Source: Methylococcales bacterium (GTDB lineage Bacteria > Pseudomonadota > Gammaproteobacteria > Methylococcales > Methylomonadaceae). From it: a stretch of 57,102 bases of DNA. A model generated the notes under the pieces. The model did not search any database, was not told the origin of the DNA, and worked only from the letters and a program-made list of their open reading frames with translations. The stretch lies in NCBI GenBank assembly GCA_030654015.1, contig JAURYI010000011.1, positions 1 to 57,102 of the forward strand, in the 5' to 3' direction. A program made the position numbers and the translations under genes. Below, piece by piece: positions 8,838 through 20,210 of the stretch. The first letter of the stretch is position 1. Every line of letters begins with the position of its first letter.

Positions 8838-8870
8838 AGACCTGCGCCGTTTTTAACACGGCGCAGGTCT
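8838..8870. repeat. Palindromic repeat, agacctgcg family, copy 1 (possible terminator)
   Basis: Perfect 13-bp inverted repeat (agacctgcgccgt / acggcgcaggtct) with a 7-nt loop. It lies between the persulfide dioxygenase and sqr genes. Related hairpins with the same outer arm occur at 28073-28107 and 38399-38431, also immediately after genes. The shared arm sequence indicates a dispersed repeat family. A terminator or mRNA-stabilising role is inference; there is no clean T-tract. Confidence 0.75.
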
Positions 8871-8881
8871 CAATAAACAGA

Positions 8882-9979
8882 CTATGCTTGCGCTTTTTGC
8901 CACGCCTCAAAACCACCCGCCATAGACAGCACGGTTGTGTAACCTAAGGTCTGTAAAGTGTGTGCAGCCAGTGCTGAACGTCCGCCCGTGCGGCAATAAA
9001 TCAAAATCGCTTTGGACGCATCCGCTAATTCAGGCACGGTATTAACTTTAAATTCAATCACGCCGCGTGGTAACAATATTGCGTTGTCAATATGACCTGC
9101 CGCGTATTCACTTTCTTCGCGGGTATCAATCAGGGTGATATTGCCTTCTGCCAACAATTGTTTGGCTTTGTCTACATTGACTTCGGTAATCTGTTGTTTA
9201 GCTGCCGCCACTAAATCCACGCCTGTCATTTTAGGGCGTGCAGAACAACTCGCTCCCTGTTCTTCACGACGGGCGACCGCATCCTGACGTTCATTTTCAT
9301 CCAAGCCGCAATAACGGTTAGCAGGCACAGATTCATCAATCAAGCGTGGTCTGGGCAGATTGAGATTGGTCATAATTTCAATGAACTCTTCACGGCTTTT
9401 ACCTGCTAAACGCTGATTAGTGGTGCGCTCCTGATGAATGTTGCTGACCCAGCGTTCTGAGTAATCATGCCCTGGATAAACCAGCGTATCATCAGGCAGT
9501 GTGAACAGTTTTTGGGTAATGCTATCGTACAGATCACTGGCAGAACCGCCTTGAAAATCGGTGCGTCCACAGCCGCCGATAAATAATGAGTCACCCGTAA
9601 ATACTCGCTCACCGCATAAATAAGACGTACAGCCAGGGGTATGACCGGGTGTGGCAATGGCTTTAATTTCTATATCGCCCAATTTAAAAACATCCCCATC
9701 ATGCAGTTGTACATCTGCCAACTGCGCTCCGCCTTTATGACTGACACAGGTTTGCGCGCCTGTCCGTTGACGTAACAAACCGCTGGCGGTGATATGATCG
9801 GCATGAACATGAGTTTCAAACGAATATTTCAGTGTTACACCGTGTTCTGCCAACAAAGTCATGTAAGTTTCAATCTGGGTATTAACAGGATCAATAAATG
9901 CAGCTTCTTTACTGACTTCGTCAGCAAGAAAATAAGTGTAAGTCCAAGTTTCTTTATCAAATAATTGTTTGAATAACAT
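8882..9979 (-). CDS. Persulfide dioxygenase-rhodanese fusion (ETHE1-like MBL fold plus rhodanese)
   Basis: The N-terminal two thirds are a metallo-beta-lactamase-fold domain of the ETHE1/persulfide dioxygenase type: THVHADHITASG (metal-binding His/Asp cluster near residue 57), ATPGHTPGC, FTGDSLFIGGCGRTDFQGG and VYPGHDY. The C-terminal third is a rhodanese domain starting near residue 260 (LIDTREESEYAAGHI) with an active-site loop CRTGGRS. Known fusions of this kind oxidise glutathione persulfide to sulfite and can transfer a sulfane sulfur to give thiosulfate. The start has GGAGAG upstream. It is the first gene of the minus-strand set leading to sqr. The product of SQR is the expected substrate, so the two form a pathway pair. 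Confidence 0.94.
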   Translation of the reverse strand: MLFKQLFDKETWTYTYFLADEVSKEAAFIDPVNTQIETYMTLLAEHGVTLKYSFETHVHADHITASGLLRQRTGAQTCVSHKGGAQLADVQLHDGDVFKLGDIEIKAIATPGHTPGCTSYLCGERVFTGDSLFIGGCGRTDFQGGSASDLYDSITQKLFTLPDDTLVYPGHDYSERWVSNIHQERTTNQRLAGKSREEFIEIMTNLNLPRPRLIDESVPANRYCGLDENERQDAVARREEQGASCSARPKMTGVDLVAAAKQQITEVNVDKAKQLLAEGNITLIDTREESEYAAGHIDNAILLPRGVIEFKVNTVPELADASKAILIYCRTGGRSALAAHTLQTLGYTTVLSMAGGFEAWQKAQA

Positions 9980-10085
9980 GATGTCTCTCCGAAATAAATA
10001 TCGTCGTTAGGGTGTGTACATTAACTTAAGCAAAGGTCGTGCCAAATTGTGATGTGTTGATTTACAGGCAGTGGGTAGTCAAGAA

Positions 10086-10147
10086 TGTTTCATTTTGTGT
10101 TTCATGTTTCATTATTTGTTTCAGTGTTTCACGATATTGTGAAACAC
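10086..10147. promoter_or_regulatory. Cluster of TGTTTCA repeats with a palindrome, possible operator
   Basis: TGTTTCA occurs five times, starting at 10086, 10098, 10105, 10117 and 10125. The last copy is half of a perfect inverted repeat, gtgtttcac-gatatt-gtgaaacac (10124-10147). The cluster sits in the 291-bp gap between the divergent persulfide dioxygenase and acetyltransferase genes, about 110-165 bp upstream of the dioxygenase start. Repeats with 7-12 bp spacing plus a palindrome look like a regulator-binding region. No regulator is encoded next to it, so this is inference. Confidence 0.4.
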
Positions 10148-10196
10148 TTGCGATTGTTTCTACTGTGTTATTATTAAATCCATTGTTTTTAGACAT

Positions 10197-10225
10197 GTCT
10201 GCCAGTCCTTGAAGAACTGGCAGAC
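10197..10225. repeat. Dispersed palindrome, ctgccagt/actggcag family, copy 1
   Basis: Perfect 10-bp inverted repeat gtctgccagt / actggcagac around a central ccttgaaga. Related copies are at 23853-23898 and 34106-34149, sharing the arm, the centre (ttgaag or ttcaag) and the flanking cattaatatc or tattaa. All three copies are intergenic. This one lies 45 bp upstream of the GNAT gene. Confidence 0.75.
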
Positions 10226-10270
10226 ATTAATATCACAACCCGCAACCAAATTGTTAATCGGTATCGAATT

Positions 10271-10801
10271 ATGACATTGAAGCTATCATTTTATAAGGCA
10301 GACAAGCAGGACGCAGAGTCATTGACTGCGTTGATAAACTCAGCTTATCGCGGTGAAGTCAGTCGAACAGGCTGGACGACCGAAGCGGATTTGCTCGATG
10401 GGCGCAGAACGGATGTTGATGAGGTGCTAAGGCTAATCGCCGCTGACGATTCGATGTTTATCGTGTGCAAAGCTGCTTCAGAGTTACAAGGCTCGATACA
10501 TTTACGCAATACCGAAGACGGCGTTCATATTGGAATGTTCGCAGTCAATCCGACATTACAAGGTCACGGTATCGGCAAAGCCTTATTGCAAGCGGCAGAA
10601 CTTGCCGCGCAAAAAACATGGTCGGCACATCGGTTTGTGATGGTGGTTATTTCCTGCCGCCACGAGTTAATCGCATTTTATGAACGGCGCGGCTATCGCT
10701 ACATGGGAGTAAACAAAGCCTTTCCGCTCAATCCCTCAGTATGGACACCCAAAGTAGCCGATTTAGCATTAGTGATATTGGAAAAAACGCTGTTATCTTG
10801 A
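10271..10801 (+). CDS. GNAT-family N-acetyltransferase
   Basis: Acetyl-CoA-dependent transferase of the GNAT fold, 176 aa. The acetyl-CoA-binding motif A is visible as FAVNPTLQGHGIGKALL (about residues 98-114), with the Q-x-x-G-x-G/A pattern. A following helix and a FYERRGYRYMG segment (motif B, about residues 137-147) complete the fold. The N-terminus INSAYRGE is typical of the group that acts on small molecules. The substrate is unknown. It stands alone, divergent from the persulfide dioxygenase gene. The 10802-11226 stretch that follows holds no intact gene. Confidence 0.9.
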   Translation: MTLKLSFYKADKQDAESLTALINSAYRGEVSRTGWTTEADLLDGRRTDVDEVLRLIAADDSMFIVCKAASELQGSIHLRNTEDGVHIGMFAVNPTLQGHGIGKALLQAAELAAQKTWSAHRFVMVVISCRHELIAFYERRGYRYMGVNKAFPLNPSVWTPKVADLALVILEKTLLS

Positions 10802-10859
10802 TAAGTTGTTTGTACAAAGTCGGCGAGTACATATTATGCAAACGACTGCTGGATGGCAT

Positions 10860-11048
10860 TTAAAATGCTAGTGTAGTTCGCATGATGACATAATCGCCTG
10901 CGATGTGATTATTTACATTATATTCGCGTAACCATTTAGTCGAAAAACTGACTTCATGATCCAGCAGGTTGGCGTTACATAACAGCGTTGAACCGATGCT
11001 GCCTGCACTGAGATACTTAAAGTGTAGAAAATAAACAGGCGAAGATGT
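10860..11048 (-). pseudogene. Open frame without start, possible gene remnant
   Basis: Inside the 425-bp gap between the acetyltransferase and the GGDEF-EAL gene, one minus-strand frame is open for 62 codons between two stops. It reads like protein, including DHEVSFSTKWLREYN and a C-terminal MRTTLAF. It has no start codon near its upstream end. A second frame overlapping its upstream part also has a protein-like composition, which would fit a frameshifted remnant. I do not recognise the family. Nothing else is seen in this gap. Confidence 0.25.
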
Positions 11049-11226
11049 TTAAATAGTTGTACGGCATAAGGGCCAGTTTGTATAAAGTTTTAGGATAAAA
11101 TAACAGTGTGCAGTCATTCAGGCACTGTCATACTGACACATAAAATAATGATAATAATAAACGCATGAAGCTGCACAGATATTTAAAGATGAATCAGCGA
11201 TTTAATTCAAACTATTCAACACGCAC

Positions 11227-14184
11227 ATGAATGTTGCACGCAAATTGCGGCTGATTGTTTTTATCAGTGTCACGATGGTGGCATTGCCTTCGTCGGCGTT
11301 GATTTATTTGTTCACCAAAGAAAATCTTTTAACCAACGAAAAATCAACTTTATTAGCTGAAACTCAGGCATTAATGGCTAATCATGAGAGCCGATTGAAT
11401 GTTGTCACCCCCAGTCTGAAAATTCTGGCAGAAATGCTCAATAAGGCGTTTTCAGCACCTTCACGAGCGGATGAGTTGGCAGACTTTAATCGGTTAGTAA
11501 GAAAGGATGCCGATGGCGCGTGGCGCAGTGGCGAAGGTTTTGATGGTACGCTGGAGGCGGGTATCTTTTTACCCCCCGATATACATCTGGATAATCAGAA
11601 AAAACGTTTTTATCTGCGTAGTAAACAAATATTAGATGTGTTTGGTAATGCCAGTAAGTCATTTTTTACTAATGTGTGGCTGTTGACTTATGATAAAAGT
11701 GGGGTCATCTATAATCAAGCCGTGCCTGATTTTGTTCGACTCATGCCTGCTGATAATGATTACACACAAACACCGTGGATAACCTACCTCAACCCCACGC
11801 TGAATCCCGAGCGCGGCTTGCGTTGGACACCATTATTATTTGATCCTGTGCCGAAAAGCTGGATGATTAGTGCCGTTTATCCGCTGTATGTCAACGATAA
11901 ATGGATAGGCACAGTGGGACATGATATTTATCTTAAAACCATATTGCCGTCTTTATTTAATCCTGCCCAGCGTTATGCGGGTGAACAGCATTTTCTACTC
12001 GATGATAAGGGGCAGTTTATTCTTGCGGGTCCTTGGCAACAACAATTAGAAGCCAATCCTGCGGCATTCACAATGGATGCCATTAATGAAACCAGTGCGG
12101 TAGCGATGCTACACACTGAGTTAAACAATCAGGCGCGCATTTTTCCCCAACGGGTGACCTTAAAAAATCGGGAATATATTGCGGTGGCAATTATGATGCG
12201 CCCTGTGGGTTGGCGTTATTTTCGACTTGCTCCTGTGGATGAAGTGATTGCTCCCATTCAGACGTTATTTTCCGTGTTGTTCAGTGCGATTTTCATGATG
12301 GCTCTGCTGATCGGTATTTTAATCGAGTTCGTGGTCAGTCGTAATATTGTGAGACGTTTATGGTTATTGGCAGAAGCGGTACGCCAGTATAGTCTGGGTG
12401 ACTTTAGTGTACGAATGTGCTTGACAGGCGATGATGAAATTACCACTACGGCGCATGATTTTAACAGCATGATTGATAAAATCGAACAGCAACGCAAAGT
12501 AGAAATCAAACTATTACAGCGCGACAGAATGGCAATCCAATGTGCGCGTGACGGTATTTATATTCTTGATAAAAATGGTCTTTTAATAGAGGCTAATCCT
12601 GCATTTTACGCAATGCTGGGCTATAACCCCGTAGATTTACTGGGGTATTCTGTCGCTGTTTGGAATAAACAATGGACGGATGAGGAGTTGGCAACAAAAG
12701 TATATGATCTGTTGCATTATCAAAATGCGTTGTTTGAAACAGTGCATTGCCGTAAAGATGGCGTGTTGCTGAATGTTGAAATTACCACGGTGGATATTGA
12801 ACTGGATGATCAGCATTATTTGTGGTGTTCAAGTAGGGATATTACCGAACGCAAAAAAGCTGACCAGCATATTCTACAGTTAGCCCATTTTGACACATTG
12901 ACACAGTTACCTAATCGCAGTCTGCTGATTCAGCGTGTCGAATTTGCACTTGCGGGTGCGCAGCGTAATAACAATCAATTGGCAGTGATATTTCTTGATC
13001 TGGATCATTTTAAACATATCAATGACACACTCGGTCATGCGGCAGGTGATGATTTATTGATACAGGTCAGTCAACGGATGTCGGTCACGGTGCGTGAAGA
13101 TGACACGGTGTCCCGACCGGGCGGTGATGAATTTATTCTTATTTTACCGAATACCAATGCCGACGGTGCGGCGCGTGTTGCTGAAAAACTGCGCTGCGCC
13201 ATGCTCAAAGGCTATCAGATTGACCAACAGGAGCTATTTGTAACTGCCTCTATCGGCATTGCTGTTTATCCTGATGACGGTAAAAATTTTGAAGAGTTAT
13301 CGCAGTGTGCTGATGTTGCCATGTACCGTGCCAAGCAGGAAGGGCGTAATACTTATCGGTTTTTCACCGCTGAAATGCAGACGCATTCAGCGCGTATATT
13401 ACAGCTGGAAAACGCCCTGCGGCGTGCGCTGGAATTAGGGCAGCTACAGTTGTACTACCAGCCGCAGCTGTCTTTGCAGGATGAAGGGCGTATTATCGGC
13501 GTAGAAGCCTTACTGCGCTGGAACTCTGATTTCGGATTAATTTCACCTGCCGAATTTATTCCCATTGCCGAGAACAGCGGGCAGATTATACAAATTGGTG
13601 AATGGGTATTACGCACCGCAGTCGCACAGTTAAAAACGTGGCTGGATCAGGGAATGCAGCCATTTGTAATGGCGGTTAATATTTCCGCCATGCAGTTTCG
13701 TCAAGCCGACTTACCCGATTTAGTGCTGCACATTCTCGAAGAAGCACAGCTGCCTACACAGTATCTGGAGTTAGAACTGACTGAAAGTGTGGCAATGGGC
13801 AATCCCTTGGCGGCTATTGATATTATGGCTAATTTCCACGCTCGCGGTATTCGTTTGGCCATTGATGATTTCGGCACGGGCTATTCGTCATTAAGCTATC
13901 TGAAATCGTTTAAAATCCATAAACTCAAAATAGATCAATCGTTTGTGCGCCATCTCGTGGAAAATTCGGAAGACCAAGCAATTGTGAATGCGGTTATCGA
14001 CTTGTCACATAATTTAGGATTTATAACCATTGCCGAAGGCGTAGAAACCGCCGCTCAACTTGCGTATCTGCAAGCCCAAGACTGTGACCAAATACAAGGT
14101 TATTATTTCAGCAAGCCGTTACCCGCCGAACAGTTTGAAGCCTTTGTGCTAAATCAAAGCAAACCATGTTCTGCGAATGAATAG
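11227..14184 (+). CDS. Membrane-bound Cache-HAMP-PAS-GGDEF-EAL cyclic-di-GMP protein
   Basis: Large (985 aa) signalling protein. Order: an N-terminal membrane helix (about 9-29); a periplasmic dCache-like sensor region to about 340; a second helix (about 342-366); HAMP (about 367-420); PAS (about 430-560, ending in the [11 protein letters not shown] motif); GGDEF (about 565-725); EAL (about 735-975). The GGDEF signature is intact (PGGDEF, about residue 632) and so are EAL motifs: EALLRW (about 760), [21 protein letters not shown] and IAEGVE. It may therefore both make and degrade cyclic-di-GMP; which activity dominates cannot be told. The ATG at 11227 lacks a strong ribosome binding site. Its 3' end overlaps radC on the opposite strand by 31 bp. 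Confidence 0.95.
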   Translation: MNVARKLRLIVFISVTMVALPSSALIYLFTKENLLTNEKSTLLAETQALMANHESRLNVVTPSLKILAEMLNKAFSAPSRADELADFNRLVRKDADGAWRSGEGFDGTLEAGIFLPPDIHLDNQKKRFYLRSKQILDVFGNASKSFFTNVWLLTYDKSGVIYNQAVPDFVRLMPADNDYTQTPWITYLNPTLNPERGLRWTPLLFDPVPKSWMISAVYPLYVNDKWIGTVGHDIYLKTILPSLFNPAQRYAGEQHFLLDDKGQFILAGPWQQQLEANPAAFTMDAINETSAVAMLHTELNNQARIFPQRVTLKNREYIAVAIMMRPVGWRYFRLAPVDEVIAPIQTLFSVLFSAIFMMALLIGILIEFVVSRNIVRRLWLLAEAVRQYSLGDFSVRMCLTGDDEITTTAHDFNSMIDKIEQQRKVEIKLLQRDRMAIQCARDGIYILDKNGLLIEANPAFYAMLGYNPVDLLGYSVAVWNKQWTDEELATKVYDLLHYQNALFETVHCRKDGVLLNVEITTVDIELDDQHYLWCSSRDITERKKADQHILQLAHFDTLTQLPNRSLLIQRVEFALAGAQRNNNQLAVIFLDLDHFKHINDTLGHAAGDDLLIQVSQRMSVTVREDDTVSRPGGDEFILILPNTNADGAARVAEKLRCAMLKGYQIDQQELFVTASIGIAVYPDDGKNFEELSQCADVAMYRAKQEGRNTYRFFTAEMQTHSARILQLENALRRALELGQLQLYYQPQLSLQDEGRIIGVEALLRWNSDFGLISPAEFIPIAENSGQIIQIGEWVLRTAVAQLKTWLDQGMQPFVMAVNISAMQFRQADLPDLVLHILEEAQLPTQYLELELTESVAMGNPLAAIDIMANFHARGIRLAIDDFGTGYSSLSYLKSFKIHKLKIDQSFVRHLVENSEDQAIVNAVIDLSHNLGFITIAEGVETAAQLAYLQAQDCDQIQGYYFSKPLPAEQFEAFVLNQSKPCSANE

Positions 14185-14828
14185 GGCTGCCCGTCACCGA
14201 TAATAAAATGATCCAGTACGCGGATGTCAAATAATGCTAACGCCTGTTTGAGTTTTTCAGTGATGTGTTTATCAGCGGTACTCGGTTCGGCAATACCTGA
14301 GGGATGATTATGGGCAAAAATGACGGCGGCGGCGTTGTGGTGCAGGGCTTGTTTCACCACTTCTCTAGGATACACACTCGCACCGTCTATCGTGCCTCGG
14401 AATAATTCATCCAGTTGAATGACGCGGTGTTGATTGTCGAGAAATAAACAGGCAAACACTTCATAGCTATAGCCGCGCAGTTGTGCGCTGAGATAGGCGC
14501 GGGTAATGTCGGGACTGGTGAGCGCATTGCCGCGTTGCAGCACTTCTTTAAAATGCCGTTTTGCCATTTCCATCACCGCTTGCAATTGCGCGTATTTGGC
14601 ATCACCCAAACCATGTGCCTGACAAAAGCGTTGCTGATCGGCATCTAATAAGGCTTTTAATGAACCGAAATCGGCGAGTAAATCGCGGGCTAAATCGACG
14701 GCGGATTTACCTTGTACGCCTGTACGCAGGAAAATGGCGAGTAGTTCAGCATCAGTCAGTGCGGCTGAGCCGCGTTGTAAAAGTTTTTCGCGGGGTCGGT
14801 CTTCTGCCAGCCAATCCTTAATCGCCAT
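14154..14828 (-). CDS. radC: RadC-family JAB-domain protein
   Basis: 224 aa, the usual RadC length. N-terminal [32 protein letters not shown] segment (helix-hairpin-helix-like part, read in two pieces) and a C-terminal MPN+/JAB metalloprotease-like domain with HNHPSG and the downstream Asp in STADKHIT. Cellular function remains uncertain; an older role in DNA repair is not well supported. It is divergent from coaBC, an arrangement also seen in Pseudomonas and other gammaproteobacteria. The 3' end overlaps the GGDEF-EAL gene. Confidence 0.96.
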   Translation of the reverse strand: MAIKDWLAEDRPREKLLQRGSAALTDAELLAIFLRTGVQGKSAVDLARDLLADFGSLKALLDADQQRFCQAHGLGDAKYAQLQAVMEMAKRHFKEVLQRGNALTSPDITRAYLSAQLRGYSYEVFACLFLDNQHRVIQLDELFRGTIDGASVYPREVVKQALHHNAAAVIFAHNHPSGIAEPSTADKHITEKLKQALALFDIRVLDHFIIGDGQPYSFAEHGLL

Positions 14829-14921
14829 AACGTGTTTCCTTGTTGAAGTTGGAAATTAAGCATAGAAGAATTTACCCAGACTTGCCATAATAACGGCTTT
14901 TATTATTTTATTGGAGTGACT

Positions 14922-16112
14922 TTGAAGCGTATTTTGCTGGGTGTCAGCGGGGGGATTGCCGCTTATAAAGCCGCTGAGTTGGTCAGGCTATTGCGTAAGC
15001 AAGGTTGTGAAGTGCAGGTGGTGATGACGCAATCGGCAATGCAGTTCATCAGTCCGCTTACCTTTCAGGCATTGTCGGGTCATCCTGTGCATACCGAGCT
15101 GCTGAATGCCGATGCTGAAAATGCGATGAGCCATATTAATCTGGCGCGTTGGGCGGACGTGTTGCTGATTGCCCCCGCAACTGCCAACACACTGGCGAAA
15201 TGCAGTCACGGCTTAGCGGATGATTTATTATCTACGCTGTATTTAGCGGCGCAATGCCCCGTTTATGTCGCGCCTGCGATGAATCAGGCGATGTGGCATA
15301 AAGCCGTCACGCAGGAAAATATTGCAAAACTTAAAACGCATGGTGTGATTATGATTGCCCCCGAAGCAGGTGAGCAAGCCTGTGGTGAGTCGGGGATAGG
15401 TCGAATGGCAGAACCCGCAAGCATTTGTGCGCAGTTACTGGCTGCACCTGTTACCCAGTATTTACACGGTGTGCGCGTGTTAATCAGCGCAGGCCCGACG
15501 CGCGAACCCCTAGACCCTGTGCGTTATATCACTAATCGCAGTTCGGGAAAAATGGGTTACGCGCTGGCTAAAGCGGCAGTTAAAGCGGGTGCGAAAGTAA
15601 CGCTGGTCAGTGGGGCTGTTAGTTTAATCGCACCTGATTCAGTCGAATTAGTGCGCGTAGAAACCGCAGCTGAAATGTATGCGGCAGTCATGGCAAGGGC
15701 ATCGACGTGTGATATTTACATCGGTGCGGCGGCGGTGGCTGATTACAGCCCTACGATGCAGCCGCAGAAAATAAAAAAACACGCATCACAAAGCACTATA
15801 ATCCTGCAAAAGACCAAAGATATTTTAGCCAGCGTGGCAAGTCTTGATTCGCCGCCTTTTACGCTTGGCTTTGCCGCTGAAACGGAGTGTCTTGACGAGT
15901 ACGCGCAAAAAAAATTACACGAAAAAAATCTCGATATGATTGCCGCCAACTGGGTAGGACGCGAGCAGGGCGGTTTTGATAGCGAACAAAATGCGTTGCA
16001 GGTTTTCTGGGCAACTGGTCAGAAAACCTTGGCAATGACAGACAAAACACAATTGGCAGAACAATTAATGTTGTTATGTGCAGAGAGATTTAATGAAAAA
16101 AATACAATTTAA
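14922..16112 (+). CDS. coaBC: Bifunctional phosphopantothenoylcysteine decarboxylase / phosphopantothenate-cysteine ligase
   Basis: Catalyses two steps of coenzyme A synthesis. The CoaC half (to about residue 185) shows [14 protein letters not shown] (FMN binding), the IAPATANT motif, PAMNQAMW and the substrate-clamp CGESGIGRM. The CoaB half begins with [25 protein letters not shown], read in parts, and contains the AAVADY motif. A GTG at 14916 is in frame, but TTGGAG lies 5 bp before a TTG at 14922, giving [11 protein letters not shown]; this start is preferred and gives 396 aa. The same TTGGAGTGA context precedes the third gene of the set. dut overlaps the 3' end by 20 bp. Confidence 0.96.
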   Translation: MKRILLGVSGGIAAYKAAELVRLLRKQGCEVQVVMTQSAMQFISPLTFQALSGHPVHTELLNADAENAMSHINLARWADVLLIAPATANTLAKCSHGLADDLLSTLYLAAQCPVYVAPAMNQAMWHKAVTQENIAKLKTHGVIMIAPEAGEQACGESGIGRMAEPASICAQLLAAPVTQYLHGVRVLISAGPTREPLDPVRYITNRSSGKMGYALAKAAVKAGAKVTLVSGAVSLIAPDSVELVRVETAAEMYAAVMARASTCDIYIGAAAVADYSPTMQPQKIKKHASQSTIILQKTKDILASVASLDSPPFTLGFAAETECLDEYAQKKLHEKNLDMIAANWVGREQGGFDSEQNALQVFWATGQKTLAMTDKTQLAEQLMLLCAERFNEKNTI

Positions 16113-16548
16113 AATTCTGGATACCCGGTTGGGTAACGAGATTCCATTACCTGAATATGCCACTACAGGCGCGGCAGGGTTGGACTTGCGTGCCTGTTTG
16201 CCTGAGGCGACGGTACTGAATGCAGGCGAAACTCTGTTAATTCCAACAGGTTTGGCAATTCATATTGATGACACGGGGTTGGCGGCGGTGTTATTGCCCC
16301 GTTCAGGATTGGGGCATAAACATGGTATTGTGTTGGGTAATTTAGTCGGGCTTATCGACTCGGATTATCAGGGGCAGGTATTTGTGTCTTGCTGGAATCG
16401 CAGTGATACCGCCTTTACCATTCATGTGGGCGAAAGGATTGCACAAATGGTATTTGTCCCCATTGTGCAAGTCGAACTTGAGCAGGTTGATACGTTTGAG
16501 CAAAGCTCGCGTGGTCACGGTGGCTTTGGTCACACAGGTCGTCATTAA
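16093..16548 (+). CDS. dut: dUTP diphosphatase
   Basis: Trimeric dUTPase that hydrolyses dUTP to dUMP and PPi, keeping uracil out of DNA and supplying thymidylate synthesis. All five conserved motifs are present: [19 protein letters not shown], the GLIDSDYQG motif with the catalytic Asp, GERIAQMVF, and the C-terminal [10 protein letters not shown] that closes over the active site. The ATG at 16093, inside the coaBC end, fits the family N-terminus ([10 protein letters not shown]); a GTG 15 bp earlier is less likely. Length 151 aa. Part of the coaBC-dut-X-argB set. Confidence 0.97.
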   Translation: MKKIQFKILDTRLGNEIPLPEYATTGAAGLDLRACLPEATVLNAGETLLIPTGLAIHIDDTGLAAVLLPRSGLGHKHGIVLGNLVGLIDSDYQGQVFVSCWNRSDTAFTIHVGERIAQMVFVPIVQVELEQVDTFEQSSRGHGGFGHTGRH

Positions 16549-16575
16549 GCTGATTTTTTATTTGGAGTGATAACA

Positions 16576-17580
16576 ATGGTACGACTTTTTTCTTGGTTAG
16601 CAGCAATTACCATGCTGATGTTTTTGATTTCCGGGGCAGGTATTTACTGGATGTCTCATATTGCGATTTCAAACTCAAAAGAAGAATCCGCTACGGCGAT
16701 TGCCAAAGCGGTTGCCGCAACGCTATCGGCACAAATAGACCTGCTTAATAAAACCATAGATAAAATAGTGGATGATCCAGAAGTATTGGCTGTTATTAGC
16801 AATGCCAATCCTGTCCAGTTAAGTGCGACGGCTGCAAAATTAGAAAAATACTTTCCAGAAGTATTGAAAATCAGGTTGTTTGTGCCAGGAGTCAGCCCGA
16901 CTGATGATCAGGTTATACCCAAAATGAGTTTTGCTGATATTGAAATGGTACGCGAAACCTTCACCAAAAATCGTCTGCCCAGTATACAAGGCGATCAGGG
17001 AGCTGACAGACATTTAGCCATTACCCGCCCCATTAAGCGCAACAATGAGGTCATCGGGGTAATATTGGTGAGTTTGAATTATGATTTTATCAGTAAAAAT
17101 ATCCGCACTGCTGCGGTAAAAGATGAGTACATTGAATTAAAACAGGACTTATTGGCTTTAGGTGTCTCAGGCGCGAAAATCAATACCGACAAAGCTGCCC
17201 GCGTCAGTATAAAAGTACCCAGTGCGACGGAATGGGAAATTATTTACTACTATGTTGATGGTATGGAATTAACCGAAATGACGGTCTCAGGAACTATTGT
17301 ATTAGTGTCTGGATTAATAACCCTGCTGGCTTTCTTTTCTATTCATCGTCAATTATCAGGTTTATTAACACAAGACGTGAACTGTGTGATGAAAGCCATT
17401 AAAGATATGATGACCACACAAAAACTCTATAGCACTTATCCTGTCAATCTGGCTGAAATGGATGGCGTGATTCCAACTCTGGCGCAATTTAAACGAGTTC
17501 TGGATCAGGATAACAATAACGATGACACGATTCCCGATAATTACGATGATGTGCATCTGGATAATTTCTTTGATGATTAA
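16576..17580 (+). CDS. Stand-alone membrane sensor-like protein matching the N-terminal extension of long AlgC
   Basis: 334 aa: a membrane helix at residues 5-27, an extracytoplasmic domain of about 200 residues, a second helix (about 236-256) and an acidic tail ending in DNFFDD. In Pseudomonas the gene between dut and argB is algC, whose long form carries just such an N-terminal two-helix region before the phosphomannomutase/phosphoglucomutase domain. Segments such as DDPEVLAVISNANP, LKIRLFVPG, MSFADIEMVR and VIGVILVSLNYD resemble that extension. There is no phosphohexomutase domain here: no serine-phosphate loop, and the frame stops before it would begin. GGAG lies 8 bp before the ATG at 16576. 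I infer that the sensor part has become an independent protein, or that the catalytic part was lost or moved. Confidence 0.7.
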   Translation: MVRLFSWLAAITMLMFLISGAGIYWMSHIAISNSKEESATAIAKAVAATLSAQIDLLNKTIDKIVDDPEVLAVISNANPVQLSATAAKLEKYFPEVLKIRLFVPGVSPTDDQVIPKMSFADIEMVRETFTKNRLPSIQGDQGADRHLAITRPIKRNNEVIGVILVSLNYDFISKNIRTAAVKDEYIELKQDLLALGVSGAKINTDKAARVSIKVPSATEWEIIYYYVDGMELTEMTVSGTIVLVSGLITLLAFFSIHRQLSGLLTQDVNCVMKAIKDMMTTQKLYSTYPVNLAEMDGVIPTLAQFKRVLDQDNNNDDTIPDNYDDVHLDNFFDD

Positions 17581-17633
17581 GACAGCATGGATTTATCCCG
17601 ACTTTGCCATCCTAAATAACTAACAATAACTAA

Positions 17634-19501
<1,868 letters not shown>

Positions 19502-19637
19502 AAGTAATTCAATAGTTTTTTTACTGATTTTTGGATTATATTGTAAAGATAACAAAGAGAAAACTAATTACTTTGCAAACCTGTTTCTGAGTTTTTTGTG
19601 ACACAGGGCAATGATTGTCACCTGCGTCACTGTCATT

Positions 19638-20210
19638 TTAACTGACTAAACTTGCCAGACCATGCAGTGGCGGTAAAATTATCATTTTTGCCAGTTGTAA
19701 TAGTAACAACACGGCTAACGGTGATAAATCAATACCGCCCAAATCGGGAATAAAGTTGCGGCACGTTCTCAGTAACGGCTCGGTTAAGCTCGTTAAAATA
19801 GACGCTGCCGCATCAAAACCATCGGGGCGAATCCAGCTTAACAAGGCTCTGGCGAATACCGCGTAAATAAAAATATTAATCAGCAAAGACAGTAGTTGCG
19901 TAATGGATAAAATCGTTAATGCGGCAATGCCGATACTGACCCCTTTCAATAACAAAATAGAAAAATCCGCCAGCATTTGTAAAGCAAGCACCAACACTAA
20001 TGATGCAGTATCTATTCTTTTCACCGCAGGCACGAAACGGCGTAGAATTTTTAACGGCGGATGCGTTACTTTAATTAAAAACTGTGAAATGGGGTTATAA
20101 AAATCACCACCGCAATATTGCAATAAAAACCGCAATAACACCGCCAAAATGTACAAAGAAAACAGTGTGTCGATTAAAAAAACCACAGGGTCAGCCATAT
20201 AAGAATTCAT
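19638..20210 (-). CDS. yggT: YggT-family membrane protein
   Basis: 190 aa with two YggT repeats, each a pair of hydrophobic helices with an intervening PISQFLIKVTHPPLKILRRFVP or SILTSLTEPLLRTCRNFIPD loop (shown in parts). The family has been linked to osmotic tolerance and to cell division in some bacteria; the molecular role is unresolved. It starts at the stop of proC (TAATGA-type junction), a pairing conserved widely in gammaproteobacteria. Confidence 0.93.
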   Translation of the reverse strand: MNSYMADPVVFLIDTLFSLYILAVLLRFLLQYCGGDFYNPISQFLIKVTHPPLKILRRFVPAVKRIDTASLVLVLALQMLADFSILLLKGVSIGIAALTILSITQLLSLLINIFIYAVFARALLSWIRPDGFDAAASILTSLTEPLLRTCRNFIPDLGGIDLSPLAVLLLLQLAKMIILPPLHGLASLVS

